Positions 8,477-17,089 are shown, numbered from the stretch's first letter. The stretch is 64,000 nucleotides of DNA from Chiayiivirga sp. (GCA_022647565.1 JALCLA010000001.1:186001-250000), one strand, 5' to 3'. Numbers and translations: made by a program. Notes: a model not told the origin generated them from the sequence alone.

Positions 8477-10576
8477 TCAAGGGCGCCAGTGCCACTGCGC
8501 GCCCAGCCACAGCCCGCGCCCCGCGGCCGGTTCGTAGTAGCGCCCGCTGGCCTCGTTCACGATCACCGAGCCGATGGCCGAAGCATCGAGCAGGTTCTCC
8601 AGGCGCGCGCTGGCGCGCCATTGGCCGCCACCGAACTGCCAGGTCCTGGCCAGCTCCAGATGCCAGAGGGCGTGGCCGGGGGCGCGTTCGCTGCCGAGGT
8701 CGTTGACACCTATCGGCCCTGACGCCGTCATCTCCAGCGCCGCCTGCCAGGGCGCATCAGTCCATTGCAGGCGCGTGAACAACTGGTCGCGCGCGGTGCC
8801 GGGGATGCGGGTGCCAGCCGCCACACGCGCGGCGGGTGAGGTGCACGGTGGGCCGGCGCACACCGGGAACGCCTCACGGAAGCGCGCATCGAGCCGGGTG
8901 TAGGCCAGCTCCAGCGCCAGATTCTCGTGCCAGGGCCAGTGCAGGCCCAGCTCGACCCCGGAACGGCGCGCCCGCCCCACGTTGCGGAAACTGCTGCGGC
9001 CGCCGAGATTGCGCGCCACCGCCAGTTCGTCGTCGGTATCGGCGCGGAACCACGCCGTCTCGATGCGCGCGCCGGCGTCGCTGCGCCATTTCGCACCCAG
9101 TTCCAGGTGTTCGCTGCGGGCGGCGCGCAGATCGAAGGCGAGGCCGGCACCGCCGTCGGCGCGATAGCCGAGTTCGTTGAAGGTGGGTGTTTCGAAGCCG
9201 CGACCATGCGAGGCGTACAGGCGCAGGTTCGCGTGCGGCGCGAAACCGAGCCCGGCCACGGGCGTGGTCTCGCGGTAGCTGATGCGGCCGCTGTCGTCGG
9301 GATTGGCCGCCGTGACGTAGGCATCGTCGGAACCAAACGCCACGCGGCTGCGGCGCACGCCGGCCAGCAGCGACCAGCGCGGGGCCACGCGCCACCACCA
9401 TTGCGCGTAGAGGTCGGTGTTGGCGACGCGGTTGCGTTCGTTGCGCCGCAAGGCACCACGCACGCCGAGCGTTGCGTCGAGGAAATTCTCGTAGCCGCGC
9501 CGCCGCTGGCGTTGCGCCTGGTGCTCGCCGCCGACCGCGAGTTCGCTCTCGCCACCGAGCAATTCGCCTTGCCAGATCCAGCGCGCGTCGCTGCCGGCCT
9601 GGCGGCTGTGAAGATCGACCACGCCGCCCGCATGCAACGGGTTGGCCTGCGCCGACACCGGCACCGCGAGGAATTGCTCAATCCGGCGCGTGCCGGCATG
9701 CGCCGTGAGTTGCAGGGCGTGCGACGTGCCCAGCGCCTGCTCGACGCGCAGCCCGAACTGGTTCTGTCCCACCGACTTGCGTGTATCGAACAATCGCGCT
9801 GCGTCGACGGCCTGGCCGGGATCGGCCTCGGCCTGGGCGCGGGTCAGGCCGAGCGGGTCCTGCGCCTCGGGCGCATCGAAGTGCTGGAAGCGCAGTGCGA
9901 GCCGACCGTCGTCACCGACTGCCGCATGCCAGCTTGCGCCATACCAGGCGCGCCGAGCCACGCCGTGGTCACGAAAGCCGTCGCTGTGCCACTGCGAGGC
10001 GGACAAGCGATAGCCGCGCGCTTCGTTTCCCCCGCGCCCGTCGGCGGCCGTGGTGAGGCTGGCATCGCGCCCCGCGCCGAACTGCGCGCCGAATCCGGGA
10101 TCGGCGTCGTCGTCACTCCACAACTCGATCACCCCGCCCGAGGAGTTGCCATGCAATGCCGAGAACGGCCCGCGCAGCACGTCGACGCGGCGGGCCGTGG
10201 CGAGCGCGAAATGCGACACCTGCCCTTGCCCATCGGGCATCGTGGCGGGAATGCCGTCGATGTAGATCCGCAGGCCGCGCACGCCGAACGTGGAGCGCGC
10301 GCCGAAGCCGCGGACCGAAAGCTGGGTGTCCTGCGCGTGGTTCTGGCGATCGCGCGCCGCCAGCCCGGGAATTCCGCCCAGGGCGCTGGCGATCGTTGTT
10401 CCCGCGCCCTGATGCGCTGCGCGCAGGTCGACGCGACTGACCGAAGCCGGCAGGTCGAACGCCTGCACGCCACGCACGCGCGCCGCACTGACCTCGATGC
10501 GGTCGAGCGCGTGCGCGGCGTCCGGATCGGTGGCGGCGAGCAGGGCCAGGGCAAACAGCATGCGGCACGGATTCAA
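8477..10576 (-). CDS. TonB-dependent outer-membrane receptor, PqqU/YncD-like
   Basis: A 699-residue receptor, the same length as E. coli YncD (PqqU), which imports pyrroloquinoline quinone. The plug carries a signature very like YncD: RQNHAQDTQLSVRGFGARST, then GVRGLRIYIDGIPATMPDG and VDVLRGPFSALHGNSSGG. A signal peptide (MLFALALLAATDPDAAHA) precedes ALDRIEVSAARV. The barrel ends in the aromatic GLWLGAQWHWRP, as outer-membrane barrels do. Inner-membrane energy comes from TonB-ExbBD elsewhere. It starts only 38 bases from the divergent DUF2238 gene. The YncD similarity is in the plug as recalled from the family; the ligand is inferred and could be another small cofactor or siderophore. Confidence 0.8.
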   Translation of the reverse strand: MNPCRMLFALALLAATDPDAAHALDRIEVSAARVRGVQAFDLPASVSRVDLRAAHQGAGTTIASALGGIPGLAARDRQNHAQDTQLSVRGFGARSTFGVRGLRIYIDGIPATMPDGQGQVSHFALATARRVDVLRGPFSALHGNSSGGVIELWSDDDADPGFGAQFGAGRDASLTTAADGRGGNEARGYRLSASQWHSDGFRDHGVARRAWYGASWHAAVGDDGRLALRFQHFDAPEAQDPLGLTRAQAEADPGQAVDAARLFDTRKSVGQNQFGLRVEQALGTSHALQLTAHAGTRRIEQFLAVPVSAQANPLHAGGVVDLHSRQAGSDARWIWQGELLGGESELAVGGEHQAQRQRRRGYENFLDATLGVRGALRRNERNRVANTDLYAQWWWRVAPRWSLLAGVRRSRVAFGSDDAYVTAANPDDSGRISYRETTPVAGLGFAPHANLRLYASHGRGFETPTFNELGYRADGGAGLAFDLRAARSEHLELGAKWRSDAGARIETAWFRADTDDELAVARNLGGRSSFRNVGRARRSGVELGLHWPWHENLALELAYTRLDARFREAFPVCAGPPCTSPAARVAAGTRIPGTARDQLFTRLQWTDAPWQAALEMTASGPIGVNDLGSERAPGHALWHLELARTWQFGGGQWRASARLENLLDASAIGSVIVNEASGRYYEPAAGRGLWLGAQWHWRP

Positions 10577-10614
10577 ACGGCGGGATCCGCATCGTAATCG
10601 CGGCGCGGGCGCGT

Positions 10615-11163
10615 ATGCTTTGCTCCATGCACATCACCACCGTTTCGCGCGCCGAAGGCGCCTTCCTGCTGGCCATGGTCGGCGGCGTGCTGCTCTGGTC
10701 GGGCATCGCCCCCACCGACCGCCTGACCTGGTTCATGGAGGTGATCTGGGTGCTGGTCGGCGTGCCGCTGATCGTGTCGCTGCGCGGGCGCTTCGACCTC
10801 ACCCGCCTGTTGCTGTGGCTGGTCGCGATCCACTGCGTCATCCTGATCTACGGCGGCAAGTACACCTATGCCGTGACGCCGCTCGGCGACTGGTTCCGCG
10901 ACACCTTCGACCTCGCGCGCAACCACTACGACCGGCTCGGGCATTTCGCGCAAGGATTCATCCCTGCGATCCTGGCGCGCGAACTGCTGCTGCGCAAAAC
11001 CCCGCTGCAGCGCGGCGGCTGGCTGTTCTACCTGGTGTGTGCCGCCTGCCTCTCCTTCAGCGCCTTCTTCGAGTTCATCGAGTGGTGGGCGGCGCTGATC
11101 ATGGGCGGCGAGGCCGACGCCTATCTCGCTACCCAGGGCGACATCTGGGACTCGCACGCGTGA
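10615..11163 (+). pseudogene. DUF2238 (YjdF-like) membrane protein gene, 5' part, cut by the island
   Basis: The frame encodes 182 residues ending TQGDIWDSHA and stops right after the point where the island begins. Up to TQGDIWDS it is a normal DUF2238 protein, with conserved blocks DRLTWFMEV, LIYGGKYTYA, RNHYDRLGHFAQGF and FFEFIEWWAAL. The missing end, starting QWDMFLALVG, is at 35133-35228. Joining through the shared CGCA (11153-11156 with 35131-35134) restores a 211-residue frame, one residue longer than the intact homologue inside the island. What remains lacks the last membrane helix and the conserved WD-QWDM region, so it is probably inactive. An alternative start is the ATG at 10627. 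Confidence 0.9.
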
Positions 11164-11174
11164 CAAGGCTGGCC

Positions 11175-11278
11175 ATGGACAAGCGATTTGCCCCCATGAA
11201 TTTGGGGGGTTTGCCCGGCGCCGACGTTGTCCACCAAGAACAACCTATTCCATGGACAAAATCATGCTTTTTGTCCAT
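11175..11278. repeat. TGGACAA repeats at the left end of the island
   Basis: The motif TGGACAA appears at 11176-11182 and 11253-11259, and inverted (TTGTCCA) at 11227-11233 and 11271-11277. The last pair forms a dyad: ATGGACAAA (11252-11260), nine bases, TTTGTCCAT (11270-11278). A related inverted TGTCCAT occurs at 35071-35077 near the right end. Between them (11190-11209) is a C5/G5 dyad around ATGAATTT. Such clustered sites at the end of a recombinase-mobilised element look like recombinase or accessory-protein binding sites; this is inference. The rest of the gap to 11477 shows no gene, only the palindrome listed next. Confidence 0.5.
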
Positions 11279-11422
11279 ACCCCTGACTTGCGATTGATCA
11301 CCGGACCGATCAAGTCTGATCGGAGGCCACTGTTAACCGTCGCGGGTCTCTCAATCAGCGGCGCTTCCGCCGGGCTCCTGCCTCGGTCTGGTTGCTTGCG
11401 CTCCCTTCGACACCCTCGATAC

Positions 11423-11440
11423 GACTATCCCAAATTGGGA
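11423..11440. promoter_or_regulatory. TCCCAAATTGGGA palindrome sharing 12 bases with the XRE gene promoter
   Basis: TCCCAAATTGGGA at 11428-11440 is a perfect dyad around a central A. With the bases before it, it starts GACTATCCCAAA, and the same 12-mer is found at 14927-14938 just upstream of the XRE regulator gene. It lies between the island end and the stop of the first island gene, so it has no obvious promoter to control; it may be a second operator for the XRE protein or a relic of a lost regulatory gene. Confidence 0.4.
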
Positions 11441-11477
11441 GAATTGAGGTTCACGTGATCGCTCGTGCAACCCTGCG

Positions 11478-11948
11478 TCACCAGAATCGATCGCGATAGT
11501 GGGGGTCAAAGTCATCGGCGTCACGATTCCGCCAGAGCGCCTTGCGTAAGGCGGTCACGCTCTCCTCGCTCGGGTCCACAACGACCTGCTCGGCGTAGTG
11601 CATGAGGCTCTCGATCGCGCTGTGGATAGAGCCGAGGTCTTTCCACAATCCGTGGATTTCGGCAACTGTGAGTACGCGACCTTCACGTCGAGCGAGAAAA
11701 AACTCTTGCATGTTGGCTGCCAACGTCAAGAGCGAATCGACCTTGATTTGGTCATTCTTGGCGCGATAGGCGGTGTCTTCCACGAAAGTCAGTTGCACAC
11801 GCCCCTGCGGGTCTTTCGGATGGCGAGGGACGATCAATGGCATCACCTGGGCACCTTCCCGCGTCGACGCGAAATGCTTGGTCTCGCCATCACGGAAGGG
11901 GCCATAGCACCGCGCCTCGTGAATAACGATAAACATCCTGTGTTCCAT
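11478..11948 (-). CDS. Hypothetical protein, last gene of the ADP-ribosylglycohydrolase cassette
   Basis: A 156-residue protein starting MEHRMFIVIHEARCYGPFRD. I do not recognise a family. It has no signal peptide or membrane segment and looks cytosolic. The N-terminal half contains short beta-like stretches (FIVIHEA, VQLTFVED), while the C-terminal half is rich in charged helices with EIHGLWKDLGSIHSAIESLMHYAEQ. It lies 82 bases after the exonuclease gene on the same strand, and island-like codon use suggests it entered with that gene. The C-terminal end is rich in Arg/Asp/His (RNRDADDFDPHYRDRFW). A partner in the cassette's activity is possible. Confidence 0.6.
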   Translation of the reverse strand: MEHRMFIVIHEARCYGPFRDGETKHFASTREGAQVMPLIVPRHPKDPQGRVQLTFVEDTAYRAKNDQIKVDSLLTLAANMQEFFLARREGRVLTVAEIHGLWKDLGSIHSAIESLMHYAEQVVVDPSEESVTALRKALWRNRDADDFDPHYRDRFW

Positions 11949-12030
11949 CTTGCTCGCCAGCCTCTCTCCGCAACCGAGAAATTACGACACGATCTTTCCA
12001 TGAGGCTGAAAGGCAGCGTCTTTCGAACAG

Positions 12031-12570
12031 CTATTCCTGCTCGGCAGGACCTGACCACTCGCCTCCAGGTCTGCTGGTCGCTGCCAGCCACGCCATCCGC
12101 AACGCGCGCGCGTCCACCAGCGCGTGGTGCCGTCGGGCGGCCTCGCGCGGATGCATGGCGAACCAACGTTCCAACAGCGCCGTCGTCTTCTCATCTCGGC
12201 ACATCAGCGTAGTCACCAAGGCCATCGATCGACGTGATGCGCTTGAAGCGCCGAACGGAAAACCCTCCAGTACATGCAGGAACAACTTCAGATCATTCGG
12301 AAAATCCGCCAGGACAAACGGCAGCGCCACTCGACTTAAGAACGCGCGTAGCGCGGACGTCATCGCATCATCTGACAAGAGGGTGTCGCCGCGATCGAGC
12401 AAGGGATAGACCCGCTCCTTGACGAAGTCCGTCGGGTCATCCGACAGGTGTTCGCGTTCGGCGTAGAACTCCTGTGCCCCGTCCTCGCTGACCAAGGCCA
12501 GGCTGACCAACTCAATCCCTTGCTCATCGGCCCATTCGGTGTCGAGGAAGAAGTACGTTGGAACGGGCAC
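12031..12570 (-). CDS. Putative 3'-5' exonuclease/exoribonuclease, DEDD type
   Basis: A 179-residue protein. The opening TYFFLDTEWADEQGIELVSLALV contains the Asp-x-Glu pair of DEDD exonuclease motif I, a middle region LADFPNDLKLFLHVL carries an Asp in the place of motif II, and RRHHALVDARALRMAW provides the His and Asp of motif III (H-x4-D), so the protein matches the DEDDh class and resembles the Rv2179c-like 3'-5' exoribonuclease domain. Such enzymes trim RNA or DNA from the 3' end using two metal ions. It stands 63 bases after the ADP-ribosylglycohydrolase-phosphatase gene, probably in one operon. Its substrate and any link to phage defence are unknown. Confidence 0.75.
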   Translation of the reverse strand: MPVPTYFFLDTEWADEQGIELVSLALVSEDGAQEFYAEREHLSDDPTDFVKERVYPLLDRGDTLLSDDAMTSALRAFLSRVALPFVLADFPNDLKLFLHVLEGFPFGASSASRRSMALVTTLMCRDEKTTALLERWFAMHPREAARRHHALVDARALRMAWLAATSRPGGEWSGPAEQE

Positions 12571-12633
12571 GAGCCAGTTTCCTTAGGCGATGGGCGATGG
12601 TTTTACAGGAGCTGTCGTTGACGCATAGCGCGA

Positions 12634-14175
12634 TCAGGTCCGGAGTAAGACATCAGCGAGCTGACGCGCCAATCCCTCTAGATACTGTTCCTGAATTGCC
12701 GTCTCGATGGCGTCAGGCCGCGCCGTGCGAACCCGACGCATCGCTTCCGAGGCGGTCAGGCACTCGCGCATCTCTAGCAACAGGCGCGTGGCGACGGTGC
12801 CGGCGCGGCCCAACCCACCCTTGCAATGCACGACCACCGCGCCGCCGTCGGCAAGAGCGTGCCGGAGTGTCGGCCCGAGTGTCGCCCACGTTTCCTCGAA
12901 TTCACCCTCGGGGACCGATCCATCCACGATCGCTGCGTGATGCCAGGCCAGGCCATGCGCCGTCGCGCGTTGGGGAAGCGCCCCGACGTTGAGTTCCTGG
13001 AACTCATGCTCCTCGATCAGGGTGACCAGATGCTGGGCACCCCACGAACGAATCGCCGCGAGATCGGTATCGAGATCGCGCTCCCACACGCCCGTCATGG
13101 CGCCGCGCTGGTGCTTGCCTGGGCAGAACGTCACGCCAATGCGCCCACCCCCGTGCAAGGTGAGCGTGCCAATCTGCAGCGGGTGCGACTCGCTGGTGCG
13201 CACGGTGGGAGCAGCCACGGTTCCAAAGCCATGGTGGGAAAAGAGGGATTCCAGCAGCGGATTCAACTGTTCCCGGCCGCGCAGCGCCTCGCGCCATGCC
13301 GCGGGAATGCCGTACAGCCCCCACCTCAATCCAGCGAGTCCTCCCGCCAGGGCGGCAGTCGTGTCGGTGTCGTTACCGAACGCAATGGCATGTCGAACCA
13401 CCGAGGCGAAGTCATGTCCCCGATCGCACGCCAAGAACGCCGACATGAGGCTGTCGGCCACGTAGCCCGATCCCTGGGTAGGCTTCTGCAGCTCGTCGAT
13501 CAACTTGCCCCATTCCGACCCCCAACCGCGACGATTGGCTAGGGGGCCAAGGACATCGAAGACCTCGTTCAACGAAGGGTCGCGATCCGCGTCGTTGAGG
13601 AGCGCTCGCGCGAACAAGCAGTAAATGGCGCAGCACAACTGCGAACGCAGGTGCCCATGGGTCGGCAGGGATTGGCGCATGGCCAAGTCGATCAGGTCGT
13701 CATCGGTCCCGGTGTGCCACAGCGCCAGCGGTAGCACCCGCATCAGCGCGCCGTTGCCGTTGTCTCGTTCCTCGCACGGTCCGGCCGCCTCCGGAGACTT
13801 GCCGGCCCGAAGTCGGTCCAACGCGCGTTGAGTCTGCAGCCCGATGTCGAACACGCGTCCGTCGACCGCGAGATGTCCCTGAGCCGCCCACTGGACGAGT
13901 CGACTCGCGAAATCACCTAGGTCCAATCGTCCGCAGGTGACCAACGATTCCAGCAGGCACAACGCCTGGGCCCCATCGTCCGACCACGTCCCCGGGGGCG
14001 TGCCGATGTGCGCCCGGATGAAATCAGGCGGCGGCGTCACGTCGATCTCATCGAATGGAGGCAGATCGTCTGGCCCGTGAAATTCGTACGGCACGCCGAT
14101 CGCATCACCCAGGAGCAGTCCGACCAAGCCCCCGGCCAGGCGGTCCTTCCGCACGTACTTTCCGTCGCTGCCCAT
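12634..14175 (-). CDS. ADP-ribosylglycohydrolase fused to a dual-specificity-type phosphatase
   Basis: A 513-residue fusion. Residues 1-310 are an ADP-ribosylglycohydrolase: an N-terminal GGLVGLLLGDAIGVPYEF, WSDDGAQ near 64-70 in place of the more usual SDDT metal motif, NGNGALMRVLPL, and GNDTDTTAALAGGLAGLRWG near 267-286 with the second Asp-x-Asp metal site. Residues 330-513 are a CDKN3-like phosphatase with HCKGGLGRAGT (His450, Cys451, Arg457), the P-loop of cysteine phosphatases. Family knowledge: the first domain removes ADP-ribose from proteins or small molecules, the second hydrolyses phosphate esters. The combination would suit ADP-ribose or phospho-ADP-ribose processing. It is the largest gene of a four-gene island cassette. 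Confidence 0.85.
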   Translation of the reverse strand: MGSDGKYVRKDRLAGGLVGLLLGDAIGVPYEFHGPDDLPPFDEIDVTPPPDFIRAHIGTPPGTWSDDGAQALCLLESLVTCGRLDLGDFASRLVQWAAQGHLAVDGRVFDIGLQTQRALDRLRAGKSPEAAGPCEERDNGNGALMRVLPLALWHTGTDDDLIDLAMRQSLPTHGHLRSQLCCAIYCLFARALLNDADRDPSLNEVFDVLGPLANRRGWGSEWGKLIDELQKPTQGSGYVADSLMSAFLACDRGHDFASVVRHAIAFGNDTDTTAALAGGLAGLRWGLYGIPAAWREALRGREQLNPLLESLFSHHGFGTVAAPTVRTSESHPLQIGTLTLHGGGRIGVTFCPGKHQRGAMTGVWERDLDTDLAAIRSWGAQHLVTLIEEHEFQELNVGALPQRATAHGLAWHHAAIVDGSVPEGEFEETWATLGPTLRHALADGGAVVVHCKGGLGRAGTVATRLLLEMRECLTASEAMRRVRTARPDAIETAIQEQYLEGLARQLADVLLRT

Positions 14176-14374
14176 GGATCACGATCCTGCCGGGACGAAC
14201 TGAACCTTGTCAGTGAAGGGTCTCAGGCGGTGCGACGGCACCGGTGCAAGCTGGTGCCGGTGCGCCACAGACGTGTTGTCCAAGCGTTCGAGCAACTAGC
14301 CTGAACAGCCAAGCCGACGCCACCCGGCGATTCTGTGCCTCCAGCGTCGGCACGGGAAGCGGCATAGCATTGCG

Positions 14375-14725
14375 TCAACTGCCGCCACTCCGACGGCGCT
14401 CGTACTCGGCTTTGTTCGTGGAAAGAAACTCGTGCATCGCGCCACGATATCGAAGTACGTCTGGAGACAAAGCCACTGACAAAGTACGCGCGATCGCCAT
14501 GGCGAAGCTCACCTGCGGTTCCGTTGGCGGCCTCAGGTCATAGTCGACAACCGTTGGAAGCGATGCTCCGAGTGCCGCGCCCAACCATCGAGCGAATCGC
14601 TCAGGCCCACCGTCGCTGATGCAGCGCGTCAATTGCCGGCTCAAGAGCTCCCGGTCTGAATCAGCAAGGGCAACGTCGAGGGTCAGCCCGTTTTCTTTGT
14701 CCAAAAAGTGCAACTGAAAAGTCAT
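14375..14725 (-). CDS. Hypothetical protein upstream of the ADP-ribosylglycohydrolase fusion
   Basis: A 116-residue protein starting MTFQLHFLDKENGLTLDVAL. No family recognised. It is acidic in the first half and has a basic end (AEYERRRSGGS), with no membrane segment. It lies 199 bases upstream of the ADP-ribosylglycohydrolase fusion on the same strand and so may be the first gene of that unit. It is divergent from the XRE regulator gene, with about 250 bases between starts; the palindromic element at 14922-14939 in that gap could control both. Confidence 0.5.
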   Translation of the reverse strand: MTFQLHFLDKENGLTLDVALADSDRELLSRQLTRCISDGGPERFARWLGAALGASLPTVVDYDLRPPTEPQVSFAMAIARTLSVALSPDVLRYRGAMHEFLSTNKAEYERRRSGGS

Positions 14726-14921
14726 CGTCTGCCCCCTCGGTGCGGGAATCGGAACCTACCCAGGCAGTTGACCCCGTCGCGCGAGCAAGGGAGGGTCATG
14801 GCATCACCCGCGGTGGAATCGCCCCAACGCCATGCAGTTCTGCCCATGCGCTTGGCAAGAACGATGCGAGCACTGTCCACGGTCCACTGTCTGGGACGCC
14901 CTTCGGCGACCAGTAAGCCGA

Positions 14922-14939
14922 TTTTGGACTATCCCAAAA
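14922..14939. promoter_or_regulatory. TTTTGG/CCAAAA dyad upstream of the XRE gene, candidate operator
   Basis: TTTTGG (14922-14927), six bases, CCAAAA (14934-14939) form a dyad 37 bases before the ATG of the XRE-type gene. It contains GACTATCCCAAA, the same 12-mer as at 11423-11434. XRE regulators often bind such palindromes upstream of their own gene, so autoregulation is likely but not demonstrated. Confidence 0.45.
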
Positions 14940-14976
14940 CGGACTCTAGCGTGCGGTGCCGACACTCGGCAACCGT

Positions 14977-15267
14977 ATGGCCCAGTCGACCCATCATCGC
15001 CAGTATCAGGCCTTGCTCGAGCTACTCAGGTCGTGGCGGGCCAAGGCAGGCCTTACGCAGACTGAAGTGGGTGAACGTTTAGGCAATACCCAAACCTTCG
15101 TCTCGAAGGTTGAGCGTGGAGAGCGTCGTCTGGACGTTGTGGAGTTTGCCGAATGGTGTGAGGCGCTTGGAGTCGCTCCAAGCGACGGCATTCAGGCATA
15201 CCTTGACGTGCGCCCCTTGGACAACAGCCGGAAGATCAGTTCGCGCTCTGGACGACCACGTCGTTAG
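14977..15267 (+). CDS. XRE-family helix-turn-helix regulator
   Basis: A 96-residue protein from the ATG at 14977 (MAQSTHHRQYQALLELLR); a GTG at 14956 would add seven residues. It contains a classic XRE helix-turn-helix: RAKAGLTQTEVGERLGNTQTFVSKVERGERRLD (shown by its known pattern). It has no other domain, so it may act as a simple dimeric repressor. The gene is divergent from the ADP-ribosylglycohydrolase cassette and followed by an AlpA-type gene and the McrBC-like pair. It therefore could control any of these; a palindrome directly upstream suggests autoregulation. Confidence 0.85.
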   Translation: MAQSTHHRQYQALLELLRSWRAKAGLTQTEVGERLGNTQTFVSKVERGERRLDVVEFAEWCEALGVAPSDGIQAYLDVRPLDNSRKISSRSGRPRR

Positions 15268-15339
15268 CCCAGCACCGTCGGCGCCGATTTCAAACTGACC
15301 CGCCGGGGATCCGGACATTCGAAGGATGCCGACCATACC

Positions 15340-15531
15340 TTGGCCACCCACATCCGTCTCCCAGAACTGACCCAGAAGCTGGGTGTCTGCCGTTCCACGG
15401 TCTACAAGCTGATTCAGCAGGAAGGGTTTCCGCGACCTTTCAAGATCACCCGCCGCGTGAGCGCCTGGAACGAGGACGAACTCCAAGCCTACCTGGAGCG
15501 ACAGCAGACGCAATCCATCGAGCGCCGCTGA
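15340..15531 (+). CDS. AlpA-family small DNA-binding protein
   Basis: A 63-residue protein with the AlpA/excisionase-type winged helix: LPELTQKLGVCRSTVYKLIQQ, then GFPRPFKITRRVSAWNEDELQAYL. AlpA proteins are known as prophage activators and excision regulators. A TTG start at 15340 is used because no in-frame ATG is near; the first residues MATHIRLPEL fit the family start. It follows the XRE gene by 72 bases in the same direction and converges on the McrC-like gene. It may be a directionality or expression factor of the island. Confidence 0.75.
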   Translation: MATHIRLPELTQKLGVCRSTVYKLIQQEGFPRPFKITRRVSAWNEDELQAYLERQQTQSIERR

Positions 15532-15541
15532 CGGCCCCTCA

Positions 15542-17086
15542 CTATGTTAGCCATCGCTCCAGCAACGCGCTGAGGCCAGAGCGCGTGTCCGGCGCCAAAG
15601 GCTGCACCCCGACGTGATGAGCGGCATGGAACTCTTGTACCTCCAACCACGGCGCGCCACCGCCGCGAGGGACCAGCAATAGCGAGCACACTGGTCGCGC
15701 CTCGTCCCAACGCAACGCATCCTGATAGAGGTGCGACGAGCGCATCGCGTCCAGCACATTGATCCGGCTGGTGCGGTACTTCGCGTCGAGCACCAGCATC
15801 TTGCGTGAGCCGTGGTCGTCGACCGTGATCACAATATCCGGGTGCAGTTCGGCGGAAATGCTGCGAAACCCGGATGGCGCACTGTCACCCGCTCGAAATC
15901 GACGCTGCAACCACGCTTCCATCTGTACGCCCGCGCCTGTTCCTACCAGTCGGATGCAGTCGTTCCGCGTCGTCGGATAGTGCGTTGTCCAGCGTAGATC
16001 CGGTCGTTGCTCTCGCAGGCACTGCGCCACCTGGGCAAAGCACCAGCGTTCGTAGATCTCCCAAGTGGGACTCAACCACGCCTGCTCATCGGCCAAATCA
16101 CCGGCTACACCCCCACGGAGCGACGACCAGGCGAACCGATAGGCTCGTGCATAGGCGGGATGGGCGGAGATTGCGTTCAAACCTGCGGCAGTCACCTCGG
16201 CACGGGTGATCGAGGCGAAGGGAGCGCCTCGGAGCAGGCGCGTGAGGGCGTGCGACAGCCCGTCGAGATACGCCAGCTTTCGCGCCAGGCGTGGCTGCAG
16301 CGGCGTCCGGGTACCGGCTTGTTCGTCCTCTCGCGCCAACGCCGCGAGCGCATCCGCCACCTGTTGGCAGCGTCGCCGCACCGACAGCAAGACCGCGGCC
16401 AGGGCGCGATTGGCAGGGTTGTCGACAGTGTCGGAGGACTGCGTCACTTCGAAGAGCGGTGCCTGCGCGTCCGGGTCACCGATCTCATCATTCAGGTACG
16501 CGACCGTTGCCGGACGCCTTAGCAGACCGACGGCCGACGCGGCATCGAGGCGTCGCACGCGATGGGCGGGCACCAGGACACGCTCGCGCTGCAGTCGAGT
16601 CAAAGGACGAACCATCACTGCTCGCAAGGCGGCCTGCAGGGCATCGCTGTGACGTCGCAGGCGCGCATAGGCCAGCAGTGGCGAGGTCACCTCACCGGAC
16701 ACCCCGATGCTCGCCTGTGCCGCCTCGGTGCCGAACAAGAGCGCCGGGTCAAACGCCCGCAACTCCTCCAGTAGGGTGTGAAAGACCCCTTCACCAAGCT
16801 TGCTGCCTTCTGGGGCGACATCGAGGCGGTACTCGGCCAAGCGTTGCCCGCTGTGACTGAGCAATTCGGCGATGACCACGCCGGCATAAAAGCCGGGCGT
16901 CCATCGCCAGCCGGACTGGCCATCGACCTGGACGGCTTCCGCAGGCGCCTCGTCGATATACAGCTCGACGCCATCAAGCGGGGCGACAAAGATGTAGCTG
17001 CCGAGCTCTCGAAATCCCTGTGCCGTGACACCGGGAAGAAGCTCCTGGCTGACATCCGCCTGGTCGATGCATCGCAACGCCACCAT
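15542..17086 (-). CDS. McrC-like DUF2357/PD-(D/E)xK nuclease subunit
   Basis: A 514-residue protein. The N-terminal half has beta-rich DUF2357-like sequence (FRELGSYIFVAPLDGVELYID). The C-terminal part holds a PD-(D/E)xK nuclease core: ELHPDIVITVDDHG followed by KMLVLDAKYR, giving the Asp ... Asp-x-Lys metal site, and then SHLYQDALRW, as in PDDEXK_7/McrC-type proteins. Its start is three bases after the stop of the McrB-like gene, so the two are translationally linked. In McrBC the C subunit is the nuclease that cuts modified DNA after the GTPase ring moves on it. The target modification of this pair cannot be read from sequence. Confidence 0.8.
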   Translation of the reverse strand: MVALRCIDQADVSQELLPGVTAQGFRELGSYIFVAPLDGVELYIDEAPAEAVQVDGQSGWRWTPGFYAGVVIAELLSHSGQRLAEYRLDVAPEGSKLGEGVFHTLLEELRAFDPALLFGTEAAQASIGVSGEVTSPLLAYARLRRHSDALQAALRAVMVRPLTRLQRERVLVPAHRVRRLDAASAVGLLRRPATVAYLNDEIGDPDAQAPLFEVTQSSDTVDNPANRALAAVLLSVRRRCQQVADALAALAREDEQAGTRTPLQPRLARKLAYLDGLSHALTRLLRGAPFASITRAEVTAAGLNAISAHPAYARAYRFAWSSLRGGVAGDLADEQAWLSPTWEIYERWCFAQVAQCLREQRPDLRWTTHYPTTRNDCIRLVGTGAGVQMEAWLQRRFRAGDSAPSGFRSISAELHPDIVITVDDHGSRKMLVLDAKYRTSRINVLDAMRSSHLYQDALRWDEARPVCSLLLVPRGGGAPWLEVQEFHAAHHVGVQPLAPDTRSGLSALLERWLT

Positions 17087-17089
17087 GGG

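Noticed and set aside
10615-11163. Treating the left DUF2238 frame as a complete gene
   Set aside because: It ends with island-derived residues and lacks the final helix, whose codons are at 35133-35228.
11100-11200. A tRNA gene as the attachment site at the left island junction
   Set aside because: No cloverleaf or CCA end was seen at either junction; the target is a protein gene.
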